The notes under the pieces: model-generated
Seen by the model: the letters and a program-made list of their open reading frames with translations, nothing else
Database searches by the model: none
What the model was told of the DNA's origin: nothing
Position numbers and translations under genes: made by a program
NCBI GenBank assembly: GCA_030431855.1
Contig: JAUIII010000006.1
Location: 1-48,386, forward strand
DNA length: 48,386 nucleotides
Direction: 5' to 3'
DNA from: a bacterium
GTDB lineage: Bacteria > Patescibacteriota > Saccharimonadia > Saccharimonadales > Saccharimonadaceae
Shown here: positions 26,972 through 37,102 of the stretch, piece by piece
Layout: every line of letters begins with the position of its first letter
Numbering within the stretch: the first letter of the stretch is position 1

Positions 26972-28131
26972 ATGACATACGACCATCGAAATCCCAGCGT
27001 CCAATAGCTGAACGACCAAGCGAACAGCGGCCCGAGGCTGAGCCTACACAGCCAACTGGCGACATACCGCTGCCAGACATTTCTCAGGTCGATTCAGTCG
27101 AGCTACCAAAGAATACGCGTAAACGGTGGCTTGTAGCGGCCGTCTCTGTAATCGTAGGGATAAGCCTACTGGTGGTAGGATTGGTCTCTTGGTATAACCT
27201 ACAGCTGCGTCCGGTTGAGCCGGGCAGTAATCAATTGATAGCTGTAACGGTTCCGTCGGGTAGCACCGGGGGAGAGCTTGCTGAACTACTAAAAGAGAAT
27301 AATCTAATTCGCAGTACACTAGCTTTTGAGTGGTACCTACGTATGACAGGAGCGACAGCCAAGCTGCAGGCTGGCCCCTATAAATTGAGCCAAGGTTCAA
27401 GTGTCCCTACGATAGTCGAAACAATTACCTCTGGCAAAACCGAAACATTTACGATTACGTTCCTGCCAGGAGGCACACTCGAGGATCACACGAAGGTGCT
27501 TCAGCAAGCTGGTTTTAGTGACGCAGATATTAGTGCTGCTCTGAGCAAACAATATGATAATCCTGTGTTCGTATCCAAGCCCGCATCGGCAGGTTTAGAG
27601 GGCTATATTTACGGCGAGACGTATCAATTCCCAAGCGATGCCACGGTCGAAGCAATACTTGAACGTACATTTGTACAGCTGCAGCAAGTTGTAGAGCAGA
27701 ATAATCTCGTCGCTGGCTATAAGAAACAGGGCCTGACACTGTACGAGGGCATCACGCTCGCTTCAATTATTCAGCGCGAAGTAAACACCGTCGATGATAT
27801 GGCTCAGGTTGCCCAAGTGTTCTTGCTGCGGCTAAAGAAAGACATGCCGCTAGGGTCTGACGTGACGTATCAGTATATTGCTGATAAAACAGGTCAAGCA
27901 CGCGATCCGAACCTTGATTCTCCATATAACACCAGACGATACGGTGGGTTGCCGCCTGGGCCTATTGCGTCGCCTGGAGAAAGTGCTCTGCTATCAGTCG
28001 CTAGCCCCGCCAAGGGGAGTTACCTCTATTTCCTGAGCGGCGACGACGATAAAACATATTTTGCAAAAACCAATGCCGAACATGAGGCAAATATAGAGAA
28101 ACATTGCCAGAAAAAGTGTCAAATACTATAA
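26968..28131 (+). CDS. mltG: Endolytic murein transglycosylase MltG
   Basis: N-terminal TM, VPSGSTGGELAELLKENNLIRS, EGYIYGETYQFP, LASIIQREVNTVDDMAQVAQVFLLRLKKDMPLGSDVTYQY, NTRRYGGLPPGPIASPGE. Confidence 0.93.
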   Translation: MNDIRPSKSQRPIAERPSEQRPEAEPTQPTGDIPLPDISQVDSVELPKNTRKRWLVAAVSVIVGISLLVVGLVSWYNLQLRPVEPGSNQLIAVTVPSGSTGGELAELLKENNLIRSTLAFEWYLRMTGATAKLQAGPYKLSQGSSVPTIVETITSGKTETFTITFLPGGTLEDHTKVLQQAGFSDADISAALSKQYDNPVFVSKPASAGLEGYIYGETYQFPSDATVEAILERTFVQLQQVVEQNNLVAGYKKQGLTLYEGITLASIIQREVNTVDDMAQVAQVFLLRLKKDMPLGSDVTYQYIADKTGQARDPNLDSPYNTRRYGGLPPGPIASPGESALLSVASPAKGSYLYFLSGDDDKTYFAKTNAEHEANIEKHCQKKCQIL

Positions 28132-28142
28132 CAAAAAATATA

Positions 28143-28171
28143 TTGACACAAATTGCAAGCATTGCTACAAT
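28143..28171 (+). promoter_or_regulatory. Sigma70-like promoter for the LysM-CHAP transcription unit
   Basis: TTGACA 28143-28148, 17-nt spacer, TACAAT 28166-28171. Confidence 0.75.
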
Positions 28172-28177
28172 TAAATA

Positions 28178-28410
28178 AGCACATTTCGTGGTTTGTCAGC
28201 GAGTCTGGGGTAGACGCCTCACATGCGAGAGACGACGCGAATTCACTGAAATGGGCCTACCCGAACTGTCGCACGGGCACCGATAAGGAACTATATAGAA
28301 GCAATATCAACTAATACATAGGTCGACATGTGTGCTCTGTTCCACTGCGAGAAGAAAGACAAAGTACGGTAGACGCCCCCTTGAGCAATTGAGGCGGCAG
28401 GAGAACGAAC
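28178..28410 (+). ncRNA. Candidate structured 5' leader RNA or riboswitch of unassigned class
   Basis: ~230-nt non-coding leader after a strong promoter; GGGTAG/CTACCC pairing, 10-nt direct repeat GGTAGACGCC at 28209-28218 and 28368-28377, SD-proximal hairpin 28375-28398. Confidence 0.45.
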
Positions 28411-29592
28411 ATTCGTAACGACATTGCACCGAGCACGGCTCATGCACAAAATGCTGCCCTACGGCAACAAGTCATTCCGAAACAAAAACGTGCATCAAAG
28501 AAGCTGAACCTATCAGCGTTCAAGCTAGCTGCCTACGCTGGAGCTTTTTCTCTCCTCATCGCAGTAGTTGCTTTGGGCTACGAATCACCACAGAGCACAG
28601 GTGCTCAGCAGGTGAGTTCACTAACGCCAGCTGCCGCTGATGCTACGTATACAGAAAATGTTGCTCCTTCCGTCGATGACGTCATTGCTACTGGTTTAGC
28701 CGCTGATTTGGCTGAGAGAGCTAATTTACCGATTGCTGCAAATGCTGCGAGCATGTCGGTTTCTTTGACTGTTAAAAACGAATTAGCGCAAACCGATACG
28801 ACTGAGGTTTCAAAACCACAGATTATCAAGCCAACCAATACGAATCGATCAATTATTACCTATACCACCAAACGCGGCGATACTATTCCAAAACTCGCAT
28901 CCCAGTTTAATATCTCGGCAGATACTATTCGTTGGGCAAATGGTTTAGCGGACACCGATGTGGTAGAAGCTGGACGCAAACTAAAAATCTTGCCAGTGAG
29001 TGGTATTTTGCATACAGTAAAGAGTGGAGAAACTGCTTCCTCTATTGCTAACAACTACAGCTCAAACGCAAAACGAATCATTGCAGTAAACGACCTAGAG
29101 CTGAGTGGCGTAAAAACTGGCGCGCGTATTATCGTTCCAGATGGAGTAAAAGTGGAGCGCCTCACAACGCCAGCTGGCACCCCTGGGAACCAAGTGAACA
29201 CTGGTGGAGGTGATCTTGGTGGTGGCGTTATCGACGCAGGTCTACGTGGCGCGTCAGTAGGCAACCGCTATGCAGCGGGAAACTGTACGTGGTATGCGTA
29301 CGAGCGTCGTGCGCAACTCGGCAAGCCCGTTGGTAGTTTCTGGGGTAACGCAAATACATGGGCAATCAACGCGCGCGCTTCTGGCTACGCAGTAAACAAT
29401 CGACCAAGCGCAGGCGCTGTGTTAGTCGATCAAGCAGGGTACTTTGGTCACGTTGGTGTGGTAGAACGTGTGAAGGGTAACGGCGACATTGTGATTAGCG
29501 AAATGAACAACTATGCGTATGGTGGCTACAATATCGTTAACCAACGAACAATCTCAGCTGGTCAAGCAGCTAACTATCTGTACATACACTAA
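28411..29592 (+). CDS. Membrane-anchored LysM-CHAP peptidoglycan hydrolase, probable ATT start
   Basis: Two LysM-like segments (ITYTTKRGDTIPKLASQFNISADTIRWANGL; LHTVKSGETASSIANNYSSNAKRIIAVNDL) and CHAP GNCTWYAYERRAQLGKPVGSFWGNANTW...GHVGVVERV; in-frame N-terminal extension with a TM helix back to ATT 28411 preceded by AGGAG. Confidence 0.8.
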   Translation: MRNDIAPSTAHAQNAALRQQVIPKQKRASKKLNLSAFKLAAYAGAFSLLIAVVALGYESPQSTGAQQVSSLTPAAADATYTENVAPSVDDVIATGLAADLAERANLPIAANAASMSVSLTVKNELAQTDTTEVSKPQIIKPTNTNRSIITYTTKRGDTIPKLASQFNISADTIRWANGLADTDVVEAGRKLKILPVSGILHTVKSGETASSIANNYSSNAKRIIAVNDLELSGVKTGARIIVPDGVKVERLTTPAGTPGNQVNTGGGDLGGGVIDAGLRGASVGNRYAAGNCTWYAYERRAQLGKPVGSFWGNANTWAINARASGYAVNNRPSAGAVLVDQAGYFGHVGVVERVKGNGDIVISEMNNYAYGGYNIVNQRTISAGQAANYLYIH

Positions 29593-29632
29593 TACTACCC
29601 CTGTTAATTTGTTGCAAAATTTGCTATAGTAG

Positions 29633-30937
<1,305 letters not shown>

Positions 30938-30945
30938 TCAAAAAC

Positions 30946-30974
30946 TTGCGGATATGTGAAAAACAGCGTATACT
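30946..30974 (+). promoter_or_regulatory. Promoter-like element at the left end of the micro-ORF cassette
   Basis: TTGCGG 30946-30951, 17-nt spacer, TATACT 30969-30974. Confidence 0.5.
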
Positions 30975-31045
30975 TTCGACATACTTTGAGGTAGAGTTAT
31001 GTTTTATAGCTCCTGATAAGTTCTTTGACAAGGTAGTACCAATAA

Positions 31046-31099
31046 CGTGAGGTGTTGCGACAAGGCTATGTAAACGTAGCTTTCTCGCAACACCCCACG
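31046..31099 (+). other. Long imperfect inverted repeat / RNA hairpin A
   Basis: CGTGAGGTGTTGCGA / TCGCAACACCCCACG (one mismatch), inner AAGGCTA/TAGCTTT (one GU). Confidence 0.8.
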
Positions 31100-31133
31100 C
31101 CAACCTACGGAAAATCGGAGAGGAGTGATCTGG

Positions 31134-31226
31134 ATGCCGCACATCCAGAAGGCCTGCCGCGGCAGCACCACCGTGCTGACCGACCTGCAGCTCGTGGCCG
31201 ACGCCGACGCCGGCAAGACCATCTGA
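31134..31226 (+). CDS. Micro-ORF 1 (30 aa): MPHIQKACRGSTTVLTDLQLVADADAGKTI
   Basis: SD GAGAGGAG before ATG 31134; all internal codons end in G or C, unlike neighbouring genes. Confidence 0.45.
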   Translation: MPHIQKACRGSTTVLTDLQLVADADAGKTI

Positions 31227-31254
31227 CCCCCGGTGCGAACTGAGAGGAGCTCCC

Positions 31255-31278
31255 GTGCTCAAGCTGAAGCCCCGTTAA
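31255..31278 (+). CDS. Micro-ORF 2 (7 aa): (M)LKLKPR
   Basis: SD GAGAGGAG before GTG 31255; very short, tentative. Confidence 0.2.
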   Translation: MLKLKPR

Positions 31279-31344
31279 GGGGCGCCGGGCAAGATGTCCC
31301 AAAGGCAAAGGCCACCCCGGCACAACCGTGTTCATTTTCGTGGC

Positions 31345-31389
31345 GGTCCCATGGGGTGACGCAGTTCGTTCTGCGTCACCCCATGGACC
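31345..31389 (+). terminator. Strong hairpin B (probable terminator or processing structure)
   Basis: CATGGGGTGACGCAG / CTGCGTCACCCCATG perfect 15-bp stem, TTCGTT loop, flanking GGTC/GACC with a 1-nt bulge. Confidence 0.65.
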
Positions 31390-31420
31390 GAGGTGCTACC
31401 TCGTCACGATTTGTCATCTC

Positions 31421-31452
31421 AACCACCCCGAGCGAGGGGTGGTTATTGTTTT
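31421..31452 (+). terminator. Rho-independent terminator C
   Basis: AACCACCCC / GGGGTGGTT 9-bp perfect stem with GAGCGA loop, followed by ATTGTTTT. Confidence 0.75.
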
Positions 31453-31505
31453 ATGTGCGACTATGCTATAACTATGAATATACAGCGACGAAAGGAGATG
31501 GCGTC

Positions 31506-31586
31506 ATCAGCGACAAGCTGCGCGATTTCATCGACAGACTGCGGCGCAAGCTGCGGAAACACGCTCCGCAGGTCGGAGTCGCCTAG
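31506..31586 (+). CDS. Micro-ORF 3 (about 26 aa): basic amphipathic peptide SDKLRDFIDRLRRKLRKHAPQVGVA, non-canonical start
   Basis: AAAGGAG at 31491-31497; ATC 31506 at 8-nt spacing or GTC 31503 at 5-nt spacing; codon style changes here. Confidence 0.35.
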   Translation: MSDKLRDFIDRLRRKLRKHAPQVGVA

Positions 31587-31588
31587 CG

Positions 31589-31629
31589 CGCTGGTGGATG
31601 CTGGTCGGTCACCCCAGCATCCACCAGCG
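31589..31629 (+). terminator. Perfect hairpin D (possible terminator)
   Basis: CGCTGGTGGATGCTGG / CCAGCATCCACCAGCG perfect 16-bp stem, 9-nt loop; a T-tract occurs ~15 nt downstream. Confidence 0.6.
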
Positions 31630-31683
31630 TCGGCGCGTCGCTGTATTTTTCATGCCTCGACGCATTTGCTATGATTGATACTA

Positions 31684-33108
31684 ATGAGTCAAACGTTTTT
31701 CTTTTACGACCTTGAAACGAGTGGTATTTCTGGCCGTGACGATAGGATCATGCAGTTTGCTGGGCAGCGAACCGACATGGATTTACAGCCGATAGGCGAT
31801 CCATTCAACGTACTTGTTGCGCTTAACGATGATACGCTGCCGAGCCCTGACGCCATCATGATAACAGGTATTACGCCGCAAAGTACACAGGCTGATGGGT
31901 TGACCGAAGCTCAGTTCGCAAAGCTGCTGATGGAGGAAGTATTTACACCAGATACGATTACAGTTGGGTTTAATAACGTTCGTTTTGATGATGAATTCAT
32001 CAGACATCTGTTGTGGCGCAATTTCCATGACCCCTACGAGTGGGCGTGGAGCGAAGGACGTAGCAGGTGGGATATGCTGGATGTTGTGCGTATGACTAGA
32101 GCCTTACGGCCCGACGGCATCGAGTGGCCAGTTGATAGCGAGGGCAAGGCTACAAATCGGCTTGAACTACTGTCACAGGCAAATGGTTTAGAGCACGCCA
32201 ACGCACACGATGCACTGAGTGATGTTGAGGCGCTCATAGGCGTTGCTCGGCTTGTAAAAACAACGCAACCAAAATTGTTTGAGCATTTATTGAATATGCG
32301 CGACAAAAAGCGTGTACAGAAGCTAGTCAACCTCGACGACAAGCAACCGTTTGTTTACACAAGTGGAAGATTTGACGGCGACTTTCATAAAACTACCGTT
32401 GCTTTTCCGCTTACTGCTGCGCCAAACGGCAATGTTGTCGTGTATGATTTGCGGCATGATCCAAGTGGTTTCGTGAATCTTTCATCTGATGAACTAGCCA
32501 AAAAAGTATTCGCTACGTGGGAAGAGCGAAAAGCTGACGGCTTTGTAAAATTACCCACAAAGATATTGCAGTACAATCGCTGTCCCGCAGTGGCGCCATT
32601 GGGGGTTCTGTCGCAGGATGATGGCTGGCAACGAATTGGACTTGATCTAGAAGCGGTAGAGAATCACAAAAAAATACTCGTTGCATATCCAGCTTTTGCA
32701 GAAAAATTGCGTGGTATCTACGAGAAAACGAGAGAATACAAGCCCAGCAGTAACCCCGAAGCACAGCTGTACGATGGATTTTTGGCAGACCGTGATAAGT
32801 TGCGGGTCGAGTCGGTACGTAATGCTGATGAAAACCAACTCGCAGACTTGCAGCCAGACTTCAGCGATGAGCGCCTTCCTAGTCTCCTGTTGCACTATAA
32901 AGCTCGGAGTTTTCCACGGAGCCTTTCAGAGAGTGAGATAACAGACTGGGAGCAGTGGCGTGCAAGCAGACTGACATCGCAGTTGTCTGGCTTTGCGAAA
33001 GCGTTGCAGAGACTTGCCGTCACGCATCAGACGAATGACGAAAAGCAATTCATTTTGCAAGAGTTACAACTCTGGGCGGAGTCGATTCTGCCTGGTGATG
33101 AAGTCTAG
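31684..33108 (+). CDS. sbcB: Exodeoxyribonuclease I-like (SbcB) DEDD exonuclease
   Basis: TFFFYDLETSGISGRDDRIMQFAGQRTDMDLQPIG, VGFNNVRFDDEFIRHLLWRNF, HDALSDVEALIGVARLV; start 31684 rather than 31675. Confidence 0.88.
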   Translation: MSQTFFFYDLETSGISGRDDRIMQFAGQRTDMDLQPIGDPFNVLVALNDDTLPSPDAIMITGITPQSTQADGLTEAQFAKLLMEEVFTPDTITVGFNNVRFDDEFIRHLLWRNFHDPYEWAWSEGRSRWDMLDVVRMTRALRPDGIEWPVDSEGKATNRLELLSQANGLEHANAHDALSDVEALIGVARLVKTTQPKLFEHLLNMRDKKRVQKLVNLDDKQPFVYTSGRFDGDFHKTTVAFPLTAAPNGNVVVYDLRHDPSGFVNLSSDELAKKVFATWEERKADGFVKLPTKILQYNRCPAVAPLGVLSQDDGWQRIGLDLEAVENHKKILVAYPAFAEKLRGIYEKTREYKPSSNPEAQLYDGFLADRDKLRVESVRNADENQLADLQPDFSDERLPSLLLHYKARSFPRSLSESEITDWEQWRASRLTSQLSGFAKALQRLAVTHQTNDEKQFILQELQLWAESILPGDEV

Positions 33109-33380
33109 GCTTGGCGGAAACGTCGCTTTGGCAAGCGGTCTTTCAGTTGAGAATAGCTTGTTCGCAGCAATGATTTGTGACGAACTTCGAGCGCGTAAAG
33201 AAGTACCAAGGCACTGCATAGTGCGTAGAACAAACCCATGCTTGCAGGGCTCAAGCTGATGTTGGTGCCAGGTATTTGCCCAACAACGATAAATAGGAGT
33301 AGGCTTGTAAAGACTCCACTGGTTTGAGCGATGATAAAACTTGAGCCAAGCAGGCTAGCGATGATGATATTTTTCCGCAT
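33105..33380 (-). CDS. Small membrane protein, 91 aa, unknown function
   Basis: Start placed at ATG 33380 (MRKNIIIASLLGSSFIIAQTSG...); two or three hydrophobic segments, basic C-terminus. Confidence 0.6.
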   Translation of the reverse strand: MRKNIIIASLLGSSFIIAQTSGVFTSLLLFIVVGQIPGTNISLSPASMGLFYALCSALVLLYALEVRHKSLLRTSYSQLKDRLPKRRFRQA

Positions 33381-33476
33381 AGTGTCTCCACACAACAAAT
33401 TATTTAAATAATAATGTAGCACATCAGTCAATATTATGCAATCACAAGCGTTTTGACGCAAACCCGTACGCCACAA

Positions 33477-33518
33477 TTCGTGACGCTCTGTGCCATGAGT
33501 CACGAAAAATGTTATAAT
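33477..33518 (+). promoter_or_regulatory. uvrA promoter with inverted repeat
   Basis: TTCGTGAC 33477-33484 / GTCACGAA 33499-33506, TATAAT 33513-33518, ATG 33527. Confidence 0.45.
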
Positions 33519-33526
33519 AGGATGCT

Positions 33527-36340
33527 ATGTCAGACGTAATAAAAGTGGTAGGTGCGCGCGAGCACAATCTGAAAAACATCTCGGTTGAAATACCGAGGGA
33601 TAAGCTCGTGGTGATAACGGGTCTAAGCGGTTCGGGTAAATCTTCCCTAGCATTTGACACCATTTACGCCGAGGGTCAGCGGCGCTACGTCGAAAGCCTT
33701 TCTAGCTATGCACGCCAATTTTTGGGTCTTATGGAAAAGCCCGATGTTGATCAAATTGACGGCCTTAGCCCAGCGATTTCAATCGATCAAAAGTCAACCA
33801 GTCGCAACCCGCGCAGTACAGTCGCTACGGTAACGGAAATATACGATTATTTGCGACTATTGTTTGCTCGTATAGGTGTGCCACACTGCCCTGTTTGCAA
33901 CAAGCCCGTTTCGAGGCGTACGCCGCAAGCGATTATTGATGAGATTATGAAATTGCCTCTAGGCAAACGAGTCATGATACTGGCTTCAGTAGTAAACGAC
34001 AAAAAAGGCGAGTTCGCACACATCCCCGAGCAGTACACGCGCCAAGGATTCGCAAGAGCTCGAGTGGACGGTGTCGTGTATGCGCTCGACGAGTTTCCTG
34101 AGCTTGATAAAAAATACAAACACACCATCGAGATTGTCGTCGATCGCATCGTCATTAACCCCGACCAGTTAAGTCGTATTACGCAATCGACCGAACAAGC
34201 GCTCGACATCGCAAGCGGTGTCGTGGAAGTGCTAGATGTTGATGAAAACAGTCTACACACGTATTCGCAGCGCTATGCGTGCGTTGATCACCCAGGCGAA
34301 GATATTCCAGAGCTAGAGCCGCGACTTTTTAGTTTTAACGCGCCACACGGCGCCTGCCCAGTATGTACTGGTCTTGGGAGTCGACTTGAAGTCGACCCAG
34401 ATTTGGTGTTTAACCCAAATCTTACAATTTCAGAGGGAGCAATCCGTCCTTACAACCGAGTTAATTCTGATGCCTGGTATATGAAGCGACTCAGCGAGGT
34501 AGCAAGCGCGCATGGGTTTAGCTTGCAAGTACCAGTCAAGGAACTCTCTGCAAGCGCACTTGATAAAGTGTTGTATGGCACAGGAAACCAGAAGTACCGT
34601 GTGAGTTTAAGTGATGGACGCTACTACGACTCTACATACGAAGGAGTTATTCCGAATCTCGAGCGCCGCCACAAAGAAACGGATAGTGATTTTATGCGCA
34701 AAGATATCGAACGCTTTATGCGTGAACGAAAATGTCATGCGTGTCATGGCTCACGTTTAAAGCCTGTCGTCTTGGCGGTAACCGTTCACGGCATGAATAT
34801 TATGGATATTACAAATCTTGGCGTAGATAAAGCGCTTGATTTATTCACGAAAGAGCTGAAGTTCACCGAACAGGAGCTGTTCATTGCCAATCAAATTGTC
34901 AAAGAGATTTCCTCGCGACTTGGCTTCATGAACAACGTCGGGCTTAATTATCTAGAGTTATCGCGAGCGGCGAATACACTATCAGGAGGTGAGGCGCAGC
35001 GCATCCGCTTGGCAACGCAGATCGGTAGTGGATTACAAGGTGTGTTATACGTACTCGACGAGCCGTCTATTGGCTTGCACCAGCGCGACAACGATCGGTT
35101 AATCGCGACACTCAAGCACCTAAGGGACCTCGGCAATACTGTACTGGTAGTTGAGCATGACGAAGACACCATCCGTGCTAGCGATTATCTTATCGACATT
35201 GGTCCACATGCCGGCGTACACGGTGGTGAAATTGTTGCCAAAGGCACGCCCAAAGAAGTTGCGGCGCACCCGAGTAGTCTGACTGGAAAGTATCTATCAG
35301 GTAAAGAATCCATCGCTGTACCAAAAAAGCGCCGTGCTGTCGAAAAAGACAGAAAGCTTATTATTCGCGGAGCCGCCGAGAATAACCTGAAAGATATTGA
35401 TGTTGAATTCCCACTGGGCGTACTAACTGTAGTAAGTGGTGTGAGCGGCAGCGGCAAGTCGACACTCGTCAATGATATTCTTGCGAAAGAATTATCAGCC
35501 CGCTTGCATCGTGCGCAAACTGTACCAGGCAAGCACGAAAATATCGAAGGCACTAATCAACTCGATAAAGCGATTGTTATTGATCAATCAGCAATCGGAC
35601 GTACTCCACGCTCGAACCCTGCCACCTACACAGGTGTCTTCACGCCTATTCGTGAACTATTCGCCAGCACGCCTGAAGCCAACATCCGCGGCTACAAAGC
35701 AGGTCGCTTTAGCTTCAATGTCAAAGGTGGTCGCTGCGAAAACTGTCAGGGGGATGGCGTGATAAAAATTGAAATGCATTTCCTGCCCGATGTGTATGTG
35801 ACGTGCGATGAGTGCAAAGGCAAGCGATACAACCGCGAAGCATTAGAGATAAAGTACAAAGAAAAAACAATTTCAGATGTACTAGAAATGACAGTAGAAC
35901 AAGCAGCAGAATTTTTCGCCAATGTGCCGAGTATCGCTCGCAAGCTAAACACGCTTGTCGACGTCGGCCTCGGCTACATCACACTTGGGCAACCAGCAAC
36001 AACGTTTTCTGGTGGAGAAGCGCAGCGCATCAAACTTTCAAGCGAGCTTTCGCGCAGGTCAACAGGCAAGACGCTGTACATACTAGACGAGCCAACCACA
36101 GGCCTACACAGCGCCGATGTAAAAAAGCTCCTTGGTATTTTGCAGCAGTTGGTTGAAGGCGGCAATACAATGATTATTATAGAGCACAATTTAGACGTGA
36201 TAAAAACCGCCGATCATATTATCGACATGGGTCCAGAAGGCGGCCTGGGCGGTGGGCAAGTGGTTGCCGATGGTACGCCAGAAGAAGTCGCCAAAGTAAA
36301 AAATTCGTTTACAGGGCAATATCTAAAAACTGTACTTTAA
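33527..36340 (+). CDS. uvrA: Excinuclease ABC subunit A
   Basis: [63 protein letters not shown] signatures [16 protein letters not shown] and [15 protein letters not shown]. Confidence 0.98.
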   Translation: MSDVIKVVGAREHNLKNISVEIPRDKLVVITGLSGSGKSSLAFDTIYAEGQRRYVESLSSYARQFLGLMEKPDVDQIDGLSPAISIDQKSTSRNPRSTVATVTEIYDYLRLLFARIGVPHCPVCNKPVSRRTPQAIIDEIMKLPLGKRVMILASVVNDKKGEFAHIPEQYTRQGFARARVDGVVYALDEFPELDKKYKHTIEIVVDRIVINPDQLSRITQSTEQALDIASGVVEVLDVDENSLHTYSQRYACVDHPGEDIPELEPRLFSFNAPHGACPVCTGLGSRLEVDPDLVFNPNLTISEGAIRPYNRVNSDAWYMKRLSEVASAHGFSLQVPVKELSASALDKVLYGTGNQKYRVSLSDGRYYDSTYEGVIPNLERRHKETDSDFMRKDIERFMRERKCHACHGSRLKPVVLAVTVHGMNIMDITNLGVDKALDLFTKELKFTEQELFIANQIVKEISSRLGFMNNVGLNYLELSRAANTLSGGEAQRIRLATQIGSGLQGVLYVLDEPSIGLHQRDNDRLIATLKHLRDLGNTVLVVEHDEDTIRASDYLIDIGPHAGVHGGEIVAKGTPKEVAAHPSSLTGKYLSGKESIAVPKKRRAVEKDRKLIIRGAAENNLKDIDVEFPLGVLTVVSGVSGSGKSTLVNDILAKELSARLHRAQTVPGKHENIEGTNQLDKAIVIDQSAIGRTPRSNPATYTGVFTPIRELFASTPEANIRGYKAGRFSFNVKGGRCENCQGDGVIKIEMHFLPDVYVTCDECKGKRYNREALEIKYKEKTISDVLEMTVEQAAEFFANVPSIARKLNTLVDVGLGYITLGQPATTFSGGEAQRIKLSSELSRRSTGKTLYILDEPTTGLHSADVKKLLGILQQLVEGGNTMIIIEHNLDVIKTADHIIDMGPEGGLGGGQVVADGTPEEVAKVKNSFTGQYLKTVL

Positions 36341-37005
36341 CGTTTTTCTTTGCCGAAAATAATCTTAACTTCACGAATTGTACCATCCCACAAGGCTTTG
36401 CGGCGTTCAGGTTCTTTTAGTGCATGGTAGAGAATAGGCGAAATCGACAGGAATATAATGATGAGTGCTGCGATTTCAACGTTTACCCCTAAATCGTGTA
36501 GAACCTTTCCTGCGTAGTAGCCAAGGTAAGTAAAAAGATATGTCCACGTAAAGGTGCCCAAGATACTGACTGGCAAGAATTGTCGATAGGTCATTTTGCT
36601 TACACCTGCAACGATAGGTACGAAGGTGCGAACGAACGGCACGTAACAGGCCAGCGTGATTGCAAGCGAACCGTACTTATCATAAAACTGCTCAGTTCGT
36701 TCAAGATTTTCTTTTCGAAATAGCCTAGTGTTTGGTCTGTCGAATAATTTACGACCAACTTTTTTTCCGAACAAGTAGCCTGTGCTTTGGCCAAGAGCAG
36801 CAGAGATGAAAAGCAAAAAAGCAAACACATGTACATTGATAGGAATGGGGCCGGGCAATAAGCCTTGTTGAAACAAAAAGCCAGCAGTGAACAGTAGGCT
36901 ATCACCGGGAAATAAGAAGCCAAACAGTAAACCGGATTCTGCGTACACCACAAACAATATGGCAAAGACGCCAAGACCTGTGATGAAATTCAGCAAAGCT
37001 TCCAC
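36337..37005 (-). CDS. DedA-family membrane protein
   Basis: [68 protein letters not shown] start. Confidence 0.93.
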   Translation of the reverse strand: MEALLNFITGLGVFAILFVVYAESGLLFGFLFPGDSLLFTAGFLFQQGLLPGPIPINVHVFAFLLFISAALGQSTGYLFGKKVGRKLFDRPNTRLFRKENLERTEQFYDKYGSLAITLACYVPFVRTFVPIVAGVSKMTYRQFLPVSILGTFTWTYLFTYLGYYAGKVLHDLGVNVEIAALIIIFLSISPILYHALKEPERRKALWDGTIREVKIIFGKEKR

Positions 37006-37102
37006 TGCTTTAATTATAGCAAATATAGCAATGATACCCGCTTTGTGGTATAATAATCAGACAATATAAACTCCGTAAAAGTATCCTTAAAGGAGGAGAG
37101 AG

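Noticed and set aside
28143-28410. Firm assignment of the LysM-CHAP leader as a c-di-AMP (ydaO/yuaA) riboswitch
   Set aside because: Gene context fits, but I could not align the conserved core motifs by eye; kept only as a testable hypothesis.
30941-31452. Cassette transcript as RNase P RNA, tmRNA or SRP RNA
   Set aside because: None of the conserved sequence landmarks of those RNAs (such as the RNase P core or tmRNA acceptor/TpsiC end) could be recognised.
31233-31586. 117-aa ORF in the track spanning the cassette (MRTERSSRAQAEAPLRG...)
   Set aside because: It reads through the two strong hairpins/terminators with incoherent composition; only its last ~26 codons sit behind a good SD, so it is treated as micro-ORF 3 only.
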